Assembly: GCF_042788235.1 (NCBI RefSeq)
Contig: NZ_JBHZOL010000004.1
Coordinates: 1-64,000 of the forward strand
DNA length: 64,000 bases
Direction of reading: 5' to 3'
DNA from: Sphaerothrix epifaneia
GTDB taxonomy: Bacteria > Cyanobacteriota > Cyanobacteriia > Phormidesmidales > Phormidesmidaceae
Shown: piece after piece, positions 1 to 8,906 of the stretch
Numbering within the stretch: position 1 is the first letter of the stretch
How the letters are laid out: the number at the start of each line of letters is the position of its first letter
The notes under the pieces: generated by a model
What the model was told of the DNA's origin: nothing
The model's database searches: none
What the model saw: only the letters and a program-made list of their open reading frames with translations
Made by a program: the position numbers and the translations under genes

Positions 1-57
1 AAGACCCTTAAATAGCTGCAAGCCTCTAACCGCAAGCCTTTCATGCTGCCTTTAGCC
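1..57 (-). repeat. Dispersed repeat family A, copy 1 (cut by window edge)
   Basis: The reverse complement of bases 1-50 matches the middle of the copy at 899-995 (GAAAGGCTTGCGG, then GGCTTGCAGC and TTAAGGGT in the same order and spacing). This copy lies just upstream of the lipoprotein gene and in inverted orientation to the copy just downstream of it, so the gene is bracketed by inverted family A elements. The rest of the copy lies outside the window. Confidence 0.7.
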
Positions 58-114
58 CGACCCCACCCAGCGGCTCAACCTCTCGTCAACGCAACTTCAC
101 CCTCTTTCCTCGTC

Positions 115-888
115 ATGAACCCCAATTTTGAAACCATCCTGGCCAACTGGCGGCTGCTGAGAAGTCTGGTTACCTGCTGTCTGGTTCTGGCGATCGCGGC
201 GAGTTGCACTTCTGCGCGATCGCTGGTGTGGCGTACTCAAACCAGTCGAGCCAAAGCCAACCTCGAAATTCAGGTAGCGCCAGCCGCTAAACCCGGCCAA
301 TATACCCTTTCAGGCACGGCTGATTTGCCCAAAGGAACCGAACTCACGGTGATTGCGGTTCGCTATCTGCACTTGAGCCAGTCGCCGTTCAAAACGGTTG
401 ATCCTAAACCGACTTACTCTATCCTGGCCTACGATACGGTAAACGTTGAAGGCAATCGCTGGCAAACCCAACTGGAGCTTTGGCGCGTTGCCCCTAGCGG
501 TCAGTTTCAAGAAGCCTGGCAGCTAACCGAACCAGATCTAGCCCTAGCGGTTGAGCCAGAAGCCCAGGTCGTTTTTTTAGCCACCCTAGCTCCTATTCAT
601 GATTTGCAGGCGATCGAACAGCAGCTTGCCCGCCGCGATCGCCAATTTGCTAGCCGCTTTGTGCAAACCACTGCCGAGGGCAACCGCTATTTGCAAACAG
701 GCCAAGTGTTAGCCGTTAACCTACCCACCGGAACCACAACTCCAGTGGCTACTCGCGCCGAAGACATCAACGGCGGCTGGGGCAATCGCTTTTTAGATTT
801 GCCCGATCCACCCAATACGCGGCAGTTGGAATTTCCTGATCAACGCCAAACCAACGCCCCTGTCGCTCGCGAAGAATTGCTTTACTGA
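115..888 (+). CDS. Putative lipoprotein, unknown function
   Basis: A 257-residue protein if begun at the ATG at 115. An upstream in-frame ATG at 43 would add 24 residues encoded by the flanking repeat, so it is unlikely. The N-terminus has a short hydrophobic stretch ending in a lipobox (LAIAASC), indicating export and lipid attachment of Cys. The mature part has no motif I recognise; it reads as a beta-rich extracytoplasmic domain of a type common in cyanobacterial hypotheticals. It is isolated between two inverted copies of repeat family A, with no evident operon partner. Export is well supported; function is unknown. Confidence 0.7.
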   Translation: MNPNFETILANWRLLRSLVTCCLVLAIAASCTSARSLVWRTQTSRAKANLEIQVAPAAKPGQYTLSGTADLPKGTELTVIAVRYLHLSQSPFKTVDPKPTYSILAYDTVNVEGNRWQTQLELWRVAPSGQFQEAWQLTEPDLALAVEPEAQVVFLATLAPIHDLQAIEQQLARRDRQFASRFVQTTAEGNRYLQTGQVLAVNLPTGTTTPVATRAEDINGGWGNRFLDLPDPPNTRQLEFPDQRQTNAPVAREELLY

Positions 889-898
889 AACTATCGCT

Positions 899-995
899 AA
901 AAGCAGAAAGCTAAGAGCAGCGGGCAAAATGAAAGGCTTGCGGTCAGCGGCTTGCAGCCATTAAAGGGTTTCTACGCAGGTGGCGACAGCAATAA
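899..995 (+). repeat. Dispersed repeat family A, copy 2
   Basis: This is a nearly full-length member of the roughly 90-bp family, starting 11 bases after the lipoprotein stop. Family hallmarks in order: AGCAGAAAG, GCAGCGGGC, a GGCAGCGGCT-like block (here GGTCAGCGGCT), CCATTAAAG, and the 3' block GGTGGCGACAGC. The remaining bases to the terminator at 1128 hold no gene that I can see. Confidence 0.8.
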
Positions 996-1127
996 CACCG
1001 ATTTTTCAAAAGAAAGGTACAGATGAGAATGACGAAACGTATGCAGAGCAAAGACTGTTCAATTCAAAATCGAAAATCCAAAATCGAGAATTGATATAAC
1101 CCGCCAAAAACAATTCAACCTCAAATA

Positions 1128-1164
1128 AAAAACCGGGATGCTTGAGCCAAGCACCCCGGTTTTT
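1128..1164 (-). terminator. Rho-independent terminator for the pentapeptide gene
   Basis: A hairpin with arms AAAAACCGGG and CCCGGTTTTT around a TGCTTG/CAAGCA inner stem sits 12 bases past the stop of the minus-strand gene. The A/T tracts on both sides give a U-run in either direction, so it may also stop readthrough from the plus strand. Confidence 0.85.
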
Positions 1165-1176
1165 GCGTAGCAGTTC

Positions 1177-1911
1177 TTACTGACTGTCGCCAGAGAGAAT
1201 AATAATGTCGTCACTGCCGCTGTAGTTGCTGCCATCCGGTAAGATTGCCCCTTCTAGTTGAACCCCTGCCAAGTTAGCGCCTTTAAAGTTAGCCGCCGTT
1301 AAGTCCGTATAACGCAAATCTGCCCCTTGCAGATTGGCTCCGGCTAAATCAGCCTCTCGTAAAACCGCTCCATAGAGGCTAGCGTTGGCTAAATTAGCCT
1401 TTTGCAACCTAGCCTGATTAAGTGCCGCTTCTCGCAGTTCGGCTTCCGCCAAAATTGCCTGCTCTAAATTGGCCTCCACCAGGTTAATTTGCATCAGTTG
1501 CGATCGCGTTAAGTCAGCTTGCTTTAAGTTAGCCTTACCAAAATCGGCTCCCGTGGCGTTGGCTTCAATGAGCTGAGCTGACTCTAGCTGCGTTTGTTGC
1601 AAAACCGCGTTGACCAATTGGCTTTGCGAAAAGTTTGCCTGGGCTAAATTTGCCTGACTTAAGTTAGCTCGGCTGAGGTCTAAACCTCTGAAATCAGCTT
1701 GAGCCAAATTGCAGGCCAAGCATTCATTGGCGCTTTGCAAACGCTCAAATGGACTCAGTTGGGTTTGCGGATCAATCCAGGCTGCTGTTTCAGGCGGGGA
1801 ACTGTCAGGCTCAGATTCAGCCGCTTTCTCCGTGGCTGAAAAAGTATAAACCGCAACGGGTGCGATCGCAGCTACAAGCAGGGTGCTGAACAAAAATGCG
1901 TTGAAATTCAT
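1177..1911 (-). CDS. Secreted pentapeptide-repeat protein
   Basis: A 244-residue protein from the ATG at 1911. A 35-residue upstream in-frame extension looks non-coding, and the chosen start places a signal-peptide-like stretch (FLFSTLLVAAIAPVAVYTF) at the N-terminus. From about residue 65 onward it is tandem A(D/N)LXX pentapeptides (for example ADFRG, ANLSQ, ANLAQ), which fold as a right-handed quadrilateral beta-helix in this family. A pair of Cys in ECLACNLAQ precedes the first coil. The acidic tail follows the last coil. No enzymatic motif is present; a structural or binding role in the periplasm is inference. A strong terminator follows. Confidence 0.85.
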   Translation of the reverse strand: MNFNAFLFSTLLVAAIAPVAVYTFSATEKAAESEPDSSPPETAAWIDPQTQLSPFERLQSANECLACNLAQADFRGLDLSRANLSQANLAQANFSQSQLVNAVLQQTQLESAQLIEANATGADFGKANLKQADLTRSQLMQINLVEANLEQAILAEAELREAALNQARLQKANLANASLYGAVLREADLAGANLQGADLRYTDLTAANFKGANLAGVQLEGAILPDGSNYSGSDDIIILSGDSQ

Positions 1912-2111
1912 CGGTTCAAGTTTGACTGTAGGATGAGGCGATTGAATAAGCTTTAAGCCGACTTTATCAGGCTTAATCCCTTCTTCGAACACGACAGGTA
2001 TTTTCCGAATGCACACCTTAAAATTATTGTAAATTTGAACCGCAAAAAGCTGATTTTATTCGGACAAACTTTGTCTGACGTTTAAACTTGTAAACGCCTA
2101 TTACCTAGACA

Positions 2112-2185
2112 GTTAAGTATAATAAAGGAGAACTTCATTCAGGTTTAACTCAAAAGTAACTTCGCTTACTTCTTTTTACTGAATG
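2112..2185 (+). promoter_or_regulatory. Possible promoter and stem-loop in the long 1912-2605 spacer
   Basis: The spacer between the pentapeptide gene and the gene at 2606 is almost 700 bp and AT-rich. A TATAAT hexamer lies at 2118-2123 with no good -35 at standard spacing. Ten bases later a stem-loop begins: outer arms CATTCAG (2136-2142) and CTGAATG (2179-2185), inner arms AAGTAA and TTACTT around a CTTCGC loop. If transcription starts here, the gene at 2606 has a leader of about 475 nt. I see no ORF, tRNA or known riboswitch in the rest of the spacer. Confidence 0.35.
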
Positions 2186-2605
2186 ATTGCTAAAAGTCGG
2201 CAAATTTTTACGATTTATAGCCTTTGACTTTTGCTCTTGTTTGTGTATGAGAGAGATTAACTGACGAAATCAGTTACTAACACCAGGCGCTCAACTCAAC
2301 ACCCAAACCACGGATCAGACTGAGTAATCAGCAGCCAAAACCAGCTAATAATCTGGTTCTGAGCGTTTAGATGGCTAGTCTTTTACCTAGGCAGGTTGTT
2401 GAGCCAAAGAGCAAACCTGAGAGATTTGCTAGCGAGAGCAGTCAAGGTTGGCTTTGGGGTTAATTAAATTCTCAAAAGAATTAAAAAGAACCTGCTAAAG
2501 TCAAGCTCTCTCAAAGCTGAACAGCAGTTGGCAACCTCTTAAATACTGATTTCGACACTTTTATCAGTTAACAATTTCAGCCGTTTTCAGTAGTCAGACT
2601 TAAAC

Positions 2606-3301
2606 ATGAAAGATTTCCCTATCCGCAATATTTTTCTGCCAGCCGTTCTCGTAGCGGGTTCTGTTTTTTCAGCGCTCACTTTACCGGCTGTGCTTAAACA
2701 AACCGCCAACGATAGCATCAGTCAACTGCCCGTCTTTAACCAGGCAGCGGCCATGAGTTTAGGCCAAGTTCATAAAGACGTTGCAATTCCTTATATTGGC
2801 AGTGTCATTGTTTTAAGTGCGGGGGCTGGTATAGCCACGGCTGAGCTAGCCCGCAAGCGCCAAGTCGCTCGCCAAAAAGCAGCCGCTGCAAAAGCGACCC
2901 AGCCTGCTGCTGCACCTGCCGCTGAGCCACTACTGGCCGCGTTGCCCTTGGCGAGCGCTACCTTTGAGTGGCCCACCGAAGCGCCAACTGCCAGCCCAGA
3001 GCCAGTTTTACCTTCGCTGGCGGCGGCGGCTGACTCCGACAGCAGTCATACTGTGGTGATTTTTCCCGGTCAATACCAGCGTTGCCGTATTCAGGTGCCC
3101 CACCTGCAAGAGCAACTCTATGCGATTGAATTTGATCAGCAGTTTTATAGCTTGCTCAGCGCTGGTCTATCTAAAGCACAGGCATTAGCGGCCATCGAGC
3201 AGCTCAGCCAGGAAGATCGAGCCGCCATCTTGACCCGGATGAACCAGGGCTATGCCGTCTGGGTGCAAGAATCTCAAGCCCAATTAGTGTCAGTCGCTTA
3301 G
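2606..3301 (+). CDS. Membrane-anchored hypothetical protein
   Basis: A 231-residue protein with two hydrophobic segments: residues about 9-29 (signal anchor) and about 62-80 (IPYIGSVIVLSAGAGIATAE). An Ala/Pro-rich linker (about 90-145) leads to a C-terminal domain of about 80 residues. The linker contains repeated AAA/PAA runs typical of flexible spacers. The C-terminal domain (from VVIFPGQYQRCRI) has no motif I can name. It is followed 59 bases later by a second pentapeptide protein on the same strand, possibly co-transcribed. Function unknown. Confidence 0.7.
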   Translation: MKDFPIRNIFLPAVLVAGSVFSALTLPAVLKQTANDSISQLPVFNQAAAMSLGQVHKDVAIPYIGSVIVLSAGAGIATAELARKRQVARQKAAAAKATQPAAAPAAEPLLAALPLASATFEWPTEAPTASPEPVLPSLAAAADSDSSHTVVIFPGQYQRCRIQVPHLQEQLYAIEFDQQFYSLLSAGLSKAQALAAIEQLSQEDRAAILTRMNQGYAVWVQESQAQLVSVA

Positions 3302-3360
3302 CAACAACCCGGTTAAGCTAAGCCGAATCATCGCAGTAGGTCACGCTTCGGATAGAAACC

Positions 3361-4383
3361 ATGAAACCTGAAGAATTTTGGCACCTGTTTCAAGCAGGCG
3401 ATCGCAACTTTTGCAACCTCGACTTGGCAGAATATGACTTTAGCCACTGTAATCTGCACAGTATTAACTTTTGGCGCACCCATCTCAGCAAAGCCAATTT
3501 GAGCGAGGCCATTTTGGCGAAGGCTGACTTGAGAGATGCAGTGCTAACAGCGGCTGACCTCAGTAAAGCCGATCTCAGGGGAGCCAACCTCAGAGGAGCC
3601 AACCTCACAGCCGCTCAGTTGATTGATGCTGGCTTTCAAGCCGCTATTTATGACAGCACCACGCAGTTTCCAGCCGAAATCGGGCCGTGGCAGACACAAG
3701 CCTACAGCATTGGGCCTTTAGCCAAATTAGCCAACGCTCAGCTTACAGAGGCGCAGCTTGAAGGTGCCGATCTCAGCGGCGCGGTTTTAAGCAATGCCCA
3801 GCTAACGTCAAGCAACCTGTTTGGCGCAGCCTTAAGACGGGCGCAACTTATGGGGGCTAACCTGAAACGAGCAAATTTGTCTGAGGCAGATCTGAGTAAC
3901 GCTAATTTGAAAGGCGCTGATCTGAAGCAGGCCGATTTGAGCTATGCCCATTTGTCCAAAGCCAACCTGATCGGCGCTGATCTGCGCGAAGCTCAACTGC
4001 GAGGAGCCAATTTGTCGGGGGCGCTCTACGATGAAACAACCCAATTTCCGACCAACGTTCTGCCCCAAAGCTTAGGTATGCTGTGGATTGGCCCAGGTGC
4101 TTGTCTGTGGCAGGCCGATTTAAGTGGGGCTTGTTTAGCGGGGGCTAATTTGCAGGGAGCCGTGCTGATGGGAGCCAATTTAGCGGCAGCCGATTTGTGG
4201 GGAGCCAATTTGGCTCAGGCCGATTTAAGCGGCGCTGACTTAACCCAAGCGACCTTATGGGGGGCGAATTTACAAGGAACTGATCTGCGTCAGACCACGC
4301 TGCCCAAAACCGCTTTGCACGGCGTAGATCTGAGCAAAGCCCATCTAGATGAACCTGAAACCGAGCGATTGGCCGTGGGTTAG
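3361..4383 (+). CDS. Cytoplasmic pentapeptide-repeat protein
   Basis: A 340-residue protein with no signal peptide. Three blocks of A(D/N)LXX repeats (about 25-95, 120-225 and 245-335) are separated by two similar non-repeat inserts that both carry YD(S/E)TTQFP. That insert is a recurring cap in cyanobacterial pentapeptide proteins. The repeats form a beta-helix; a partner or function cannot be told from the sequence. Its proximity to the secreted pentapeptide gene at 1177-1911 may reflect shared ancestry, but the two differ in localisation and insert structure. Confidence 0.88.
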   Translation: MKPEEFWHLFQAGDRNFCNLDLAEYDFSHCNLHSINFWRTHLSKANLSEAILAKADLRDAVLTAADLSKADLRGANLRGANLTAAQLIDAGFQAAIYDSTTQFPAEIGPWQTQAYSIGPLAKLANAQLTEAQLEGADLSGAVLSNAQLTSSNLFGAALRRAQLMGANLKRANLSEADLSNANLKGADLKQADLSYAHLSKANLIGADLREAQLRGANLSGALYDETTQFPTNVLPQSLGMLWIGPGACLWQADLSGACLAGANLQGAVLMGANLAAADLWGANLAQADLSGADLTQATLWGANLQGTDLRQTTLPKTALHGVDLSKAHLDEPETERLAVG

Positions 4384-4645
4384 CCAGCCGATTTGGAGTT
4401 TTTAAACCCCAGGCAAAAGCGGCTCTTTTACGATGTTCTTTGGGTAGGTAGCGAAAGCGCTACCAGCAACCGCTCAAAGGTAGCCGCGATCGCGCTAGCA
4501 CTCGTTGGCTAAGTCGCCCAGCGATCGCCAGCTTTTTAAGTTCTGGTTAAAGTCTGGAAACTAAAAATTTGGCAGAAAAACTGAAGTAATAGACGCGAGT
4601 TCATCTCAATTCACTTCAATTGAGTAGCCATGATCATTTTGCTTA

Positions 4646-4809
4646 GAGAATGTTTGTAAAGATATCTGCGGCGTAGCACAACCGTTTAGATCTCCCTAAA
4701 TCCCTCTTAAAAAGGAGACTTTCCGAGTCGATTCCCTCCTTTTTTAAGGGTGGCTAGGGGAGATCAATGCGTGCCTAAATAACAACCCTTGGCTTTGCAA
4801 ACACCCTCT
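4646..4809 (+). mobile_element. MITE-like repeat family B, copy 1
   Basis: This 164-bp element is bounded by TA on both sides (4644-4645 and 4810-4811). Its imperfect terminal inverted repeats are GAGAATGTTTGTAAAG on the left and CTTTGCAAACACCCTCT on the right. The interior holds a palindromic CCCTAAATCCCTC/GGGTGGCTAGGGG arm pair. Over its full length it matches the reverse complement of 7873-8037. The rest of the 4384-5190 spacer shows only a small perfect stem-loop (GGTAGCG/CGCTACC, 4447-4464) and no gene. Confidence 0.8.
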
Positions 4810-5190
4810 TAAAGCCGTGGTCTTGATCAAGATAGACAGCAAAATTAAAGGTCTTCTATCGGCGGTTTATAGTCATTTAAATATAAAAACTTTAACGATT
4901 ACAGCCCTAAAAACAGGCAACTTTAAGTCAAAAAAATCGTCCTGATCAACAAGTCATAACCCTCACAAATACGATGGTGCTTTTAGCAGCTAGCTAAAAA
5001 TGGGAAATGAGCTGAATTAAATGTCTGTAATTTAGCAAAAGCGTATTTTAACCTAGCTATTAGCTCTCTTCATTTAGAAGCATTTACAAGCAGCCTGATT
5101 TTGTCGCCTTCACGCTAGCAGGGCAACTAACAAACGTAAAACGCCCACTTTCATTCTCCTTTCAAGGTCAACAACCGTCTTTTTACCGCT

Positions 5191-6372
5191 ATGTTTAATC
5201 AACGCTTACTTCGTTTTATCGTCTGCGGCTTGTTCGGTGCGATCGCCGCTTTTAGCCTCTCGTTTAATCATGGCCTGCCACAGGCGATCGCCGCTGATAC
5301 TCCAACGCTCCCGGTCATGCCGCTTTCAACCCAAGGGGCAAAAATTGTAGACGCTGCTGGCAACCCCGTTTTACTGCGCGGCGTTAACTGGTTTGGTATA
5401 GAAACGGAAACTTATGCGCCTCATGGGTTATGGGCACGCGATTATAAAGACATGCTGGCTCAAATTAAATCGTTGGGCTACAACTTTATTCGCGTCCCTT
5501 TTTCGCTAGCGGCTCTGCGCTCCGAAACAGTCAGCGGTATTGATTTCTCTATTGGCAGCAACAGCGAACTATTCGATAAATCACCGCTAGAAGTTTTAGA
5601 TTTAATTGTTCAAGAAGCAGCGCATCAAGGGCTTTTAATTTTGCTCGATAGCCATCAGCTTAACGAACAAGTTATTCCTGAACTTTGGTACGACGAAGAA
5701 TACAGCGAAGCCGATTGGATTGAAGCTTGGACAATGCTGGCGGAGCATTACCGCTTCCAGCCCAATATCTTAGGAGCTGATCTAAAAAATGAGCCTCACG
5801 GCCAAGCCAGTTGGGGAACAGACGTGCTGGAAACTGACTGGCGTTTAGCTGCAGAACGCGCTGGAAATGCAATTTTAGCCATCAATCCCGATTGGTTAAT
5901 TGTGGTACAAGGGGTTGAAAACAACGTGCCTGACCAGCAGCTTGCTATTCACTGGCAAGGCGGTAATTTAGAAGGGGCAGGTCGCTATCCGGTTAGACTA
6001 TCGGTAGCCAATAAGCTGGTTTATTCTCCCCATGAATATGGCGCGGGCGTGTTTGATCAACCCTGGTTTTCGACTCCAGAATTTCCTGAAAATTTACGCG
6101 ATCGCTGGGAAATTGGTTTTCACTATCTGGCCACCGAAAACATCGCCCCTATTTTGATTGGTGAATTTGGTGGTCGCCAAACTGACTGCCAATCAAAAGA
6201 AGGGATTTGGCAGCAAAAACTGGTTGACTACATCAACGAAAATGCGCTCAGCTATGCCTACTGGAGTTGGAATCCTAACAGCGCCGACACAGGCGGCCTC
6301 TTGCAAGCAGACTGGCAGCAGATTGAAGCTGAAAAGCAGGCGCTGTTAGATCGAACCTTACCTCACCGCTAA
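5191..6372 (+). CDS. Secreted glycoside hydrolase family 5 (cellulase-type)
   Basis: A 393-residue enzyme with a signal peptide that probably ends near the AIAA of residues 32-35. The rest is one GH5 (beta/alpha)8 domain, expected to cleave beta-1,4 glucan or mannan linkages outside the cell. The family's acid/base Glu is E201 in LKNEP and the nucleophile is E325 in LIGEFGG. HEYG at 281-284 matches the conserved active-site His/Tyr strand, and RGVNWFG near residue 63 is the usual first strand. There is no carbohydrate-binding module. Exact substrate cannot be assigned. It is monocistronic, preceded by a long AT-rich spacer. Confidence 0.9.
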   Translation: MFNQRLLRFIVCGLFGAIAAFSLSFNHGLPQAIAADTPTLPVMPLSTQGAKIVDAAGNPVLLRGVNWFGIETETYAPHGLWARDYKDMLAQIKSLGYNFIRVPFSLAALRSETVSGIDFSIGSNSELFDKSPLEVLDLIVQEAAHQGLLILLDSHQLNEQVIPELWYDEEYSEADWIEAWTMLAEHYRFQPNILGADLKNEPHGQASWGTDVLETDWRLAAERAGNAILAINPDWLIVVQGVENNVPDQQLAIHWQGGNLEGAGRYPVRLSVANKLVYSPHEYGAGVFDQPWFSTPEFPENLRDRWEIGFHYLATENIAPILIGEFGGRQTDCQSKEGIWQQKLVDYINENALSYAYWSWNPNSADTGGLLQADWQQIEAEKQALLDRTLPHR

Positions 6373-6576
6373 AACCATCGGTTATAACCGTTCGAGCGCG
6401 AACTATCTACCTGATTGGGTCAAAAGCTATGGCTGCAGAATTTTTGTCACATTCAGTCAAAAATCATTCTCAAGATAGAGATTAGCCAAAATCGATTGTT
6501 CTTAACCCCCTGGGGGCATAGAAATCCTCGAAATTTAGCGTTATTTTCATACTGGCAAGTTTTGAGAGGATGCACC

Positions 6577-7176
6577 ATGTCTTATGAGTTACCGCCTTTA
6601 CCGTACGACTACACGGCCTTAGAGCCTTACATTTCTAAAAGTACGCTGGAGTTCCACCACGATAAGCATCACGCGGGCTATGTCACTAAGTACAACGATG
6701 CGGTCAAAGGCACTGACTACGAAAGCAAACCAATTGAAGATGTGATCAAAGCCGTTGCCAAAGACGATTCTAAAAGTGGCATTTTTAACAATGGCGCTCA
6801 GGCTTGGAACCACACTTTTTACTGGAATAGCATGAAACCCCAAGGGGGCGGACGGCCTAGTGGTGATTTAGCCCAAAAAATTGATGCTGACTTTGGCAGT
6901 TTTGATCAGTTTGTTGAAGCCTTTAAAACTGCGGGGGCTACCCAGTTTGGCAGTGGTTGGGCTTGGCTTGTTTTAGACGGAAATACCCTCAAAGCTGTTA
7001 AAACCCCCAACGCAGTCAACCCACTGGTTTCAAATCAAATACCGCTGCTGACGATGGACGTTTGGGAACACGCTTACTATTTGGACTATCAAAATCAGCG
7101 GCCCAATTATATCGATGCCTTCTTGCAGAACGTTGTTAACTGGGACTTTGCGGCGAAGAATTTTGCGGCTGCATAG
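6577..7176 (+). CDS. sodB: Iron superoxide dismutase
   Basis: A 199-residue cytosolic enzyme that dismutes superoxide to O2 and H2O2. I use the ATG at 6577: it follows AGAGGA at good spacing, and the 54 upstream codons are not SOD-like. Metal ligands are H27, H79, D161 and H165. The NNGAQAWNH segment carries the Gln typical of Fe-SOD rather than the Gly/His pattern of Mn-SOD, and TQFGSGWAW is likewise Fe-type. It lies alone, downstream of the glycosidase with a 204-bp gap. Confidence 0.95.
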   Translation: MSYELPPLPYDYTALEPYISKSTLEFHHDKHHAGYVTKYNDAVKGTDYESKPIEDVIKAVAKDDSKSGIFNNGAQAWNHTFYWNSMKPQGGGRPSGDLAQKIDADFGSFDQFVEAFKTAGATQFGSGWAWLVLDGNTLKAVKTPNAVNPLVSNQIPLLTMDVWEHAYYLDYQNQRPNYIDAFLQNVVNWDFAAKNFAAA

Positions 7177-7335
7177 TTCAAAAATCTTCGCTTTTAAGCC
7201 ATAAAGGTCAGGCGACTTGGCTGAAATAATTACTTTTAGCTAAGTCGTCGTTTTGGCTTGGGTCACCTTGCTGACTGCTCGATTTTGCCTTAGAAGGGGT
7301 TTGAAAAGTGTCTACTGTAGCTTTAGACACTGGCT

Positions 7336-7376
7336 GATCTCCCTTGTTTCCCTTTTGGGGGAAATTTAGGGGGATC
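7336..7376. repeat. Short palindromic repeat
   Basis: GATCTCCC...GTTTCCC pairs imperfectly with GGGGAAATTTAGGGGGATC across a short T-rich loop. The CCCTAAATT/AATTTAGGG composition resembles the interior arms of repeat family B, but the GATGTTTG ends are absent. It is probably a separate hairpin relic of the same class. Confidence 0.5.
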
Positions 7377-7446
7377 TCCACTTTTGCTACCAAAAATAGG
7401 ACTTTTCAAACGCCTCTTAGTTGCCTTAATAATATGTCTCAATAAT

Positions 7447-7662
7447 ATGTTCAGGGCAGATCCTCACTATCCCCGTATTATTTTGTCTTTTGTATACCGG
7501 GGGTACCAAATTCAGGTTGAACAAGAAGAAGCTAACGATCAGGTTATTTATTCAGCTTGGGCAAATTATGCAGTAGGCTGTGCGGTAGCGGTTCCTATTG
7601 CATATTCACGTAGCGAAACGATTCGCCGAGCTAAGCTTTGGGTAGATCGGCGTTGCCAGTGA
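7447..7662 (+). CDS. Small conserved-type hypothetical protein
   Basis: A 71-residue protein from the second of two closely spaced in-frame ATGs; the upstream 21 codons include the DNA repeat AATAATATGT and look non-coding. The layout (GYQIQVEQEE, YSAWANY, GCAVAVP, then a basic helix RRAKLWVDRR) resembles small soluble proteins common in cyanobacteria. No function is known to me. It is isolated, with noncoding repeats on both sides. Confidence 0.6.
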   Translation: MFRADPHYPRIILSFVYRGYQIQVEQEEANDQVIYSAWANYAVGCAVAVPIAYSRSETIRRAKLWVDRRCQ

Positions 7663-7745
7663 ATAATCATAAATTTTCCAACCAAGCTTGATTAAACGAG
7701 TTAGGCTGTTCATAGCCTTGTGAGAACGCTTCAGACAGATTTTGT

Positions 7746-7833
7746 ATAACTGTTGCCACAATCGTTAAGACACTTCAATGGCAGAAAGCCGCTGACAGAA
7801 AATCTTTGCTGCTGCTTTCTGCTTTAGCTATTG
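7746..7833 (-). repeat. Dispersed repeat family A, copy 3
   Basis: On the minus strand it reads AGCTAAAGCAGAAAGCAGC..., TTTTCTGTCAGCGGC, CCATTGAAGTGTCTTAAC and GTGGCAACAGTTATAC, matching family A over its length. A family B element begins 40 bp further on. Confidence 0.8.
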
Positions 7834-7872
7834 TGTTTACTAATGCCGCTTGCGACCGGGCGGCAGGGTTTA

Positions 7873-8037
7873 AGCAGATGTTTGAAAAGCTAAGGGTTGT
7901 GATTTTAGGCACGCATCGATTTTCCCTAGCCGCCTTTGAAAAGAGAGAAATCGGCTTGGCAGTCCCCCCTTTTAAGAGAGAATTTAGGGGAATCTAAACC
8001 GTTTTGCTACGCCGCAGATATCTTTGCAAACATCTTC
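7873..8037 (-). mobile_element. MITE-like repeat family B, copy 2
   Basis: This 165-bp element is flanked by TA (7871-7872 and 8038-8039). Its ends are AGCAGATGTTTGAAAAG and CTTTGCAAACATCTTC. Its reverse complement aligns with copy 1 through the interior, including GATATCTGCGGCGTAGCA and GCGTGCCTAAA. There is no transposase ORF; a 63-codon open frame across it is incidental. Confidence 0.8.
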
Positions 8038-8107
8038 TAAACTAAGGCTGGTGCTTTAAAGCAGTTTGTAAGTAAAGGTTGACTTTGATAGGCAGAGCAG
8101 GCATTTG

Positions 8108-8827
8108 ATGAACCAGGATTGGCCTAAAAAACAAAAAATTTCTATTGACTGGGAAGACGATGAAGTGGTGTCGATAGAAGTTGATGGTGTGCGCTATCAA
8201 GATATTGAACATATTTTAGATCCCGTCGATCAGGCAGCCGTTTTTCGTTTATTGCAACGGGCTGCTGCCAGAGAGAATGAGCCTTACCTCAGCGATGTGC
8301 TAACGTCAGATAGCTTTACCCATTCCCCTCTTCCGGTCGCCTCTGGAGGGGTGGCAGTTGAAAAGATTGTCTTTTGGATCTTTTTGCCAATTGCGCTGCT
8401 TTTAATTGCCCTGGCCGTCACTTTTGGCATTTATACTCGGCGGGCGATCGCCAGAGAAGTCAGCGCTCCGGGTGAAGTCGTTGATTTGATTGCTCAAGAA
8501 AGTTTTGACCGCGATCGCCGACGCGTGACCTATTATTTTCCGGTAGTTGAATTTTACTCAGCCGATGCCAAACTGCACCGAGTGCAACTTGCCAGCGGGA
8601 GTTCGCCCCCTAGCCACGAAGTAGGAGAAGCCGTGACGGTGCTTTACAATCCGCAGAAACCACTTCAGGCTAGAATTCAGTCTTTTTCTAGCACCCTCTT
8701 GATGTGGCTAACCCCAGCGTTGCTTGGCTTTATGGGGACAATTTTTTTCATTTTGGCGGTGGCGCTACGGCTGGCTTTTAGAACGAGTCCTTCCCCAACC
8801 TCGTCCTTCGATCAGAACGGCGGATAG
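8108..8827 (+). CDS. DUF3592-type membrane protein
   Basis: A 239-residue protein from the ATG at 8108, directly after an in-frame TTG. The acidic N-terminal segment (about 1-85) precedes a transmembrane helix at about 92-113 and a beta-rich domain (about 120-190). The latter ends in VGEAVTVLYNPQKP, the hallmark of DUF3592. A second transmembrane helix follows at about 198-222. DUF3592 proteins are membrane proteins of unknown biochemical role. The gene precedes psb28 on the same strand with an 80-bp gap. Confidence 0.75.
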   Translation: MNQDWPKKQKISIDWEDDEVVSIEVDGVRYQDIEHILDPVDQAAVFRLLQRAAARENEPYLSDVLTSDSFTHSPLPVASGGVAVEKIVFWIFLPIALLLIALAVTFGIYTRRAIAREVSAPGEVVDLIAQESFDRDRRRVTYYFPVVEFYSADAKLHRVQLASGSSPPSHEVGEAVTVLYNPQKPLQARIQSFSSTLLMWLTPALLGFMGTIFFILAVALRLAFRTSPSPTSSFDQNGG

Positions 8828-8906
8828 ACAGGCGCTCGTCTGCGGGGGTCTGCATAAGATGAGACAATAGGGGCTTACCTTTGACGAACCTTTGGAATTC
8901 ATTGAT

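Noticed and set aside
43..114. Upstream start of the first lipoprotein
   Set aside because: The extension is encoded by repeat family A and would bury the signal peptide.
7806..7997. 63-codon ORF
   Set aside because: Runs across repeat A copy 3 and the MITE; no ribosome-binding site or protein-like features.
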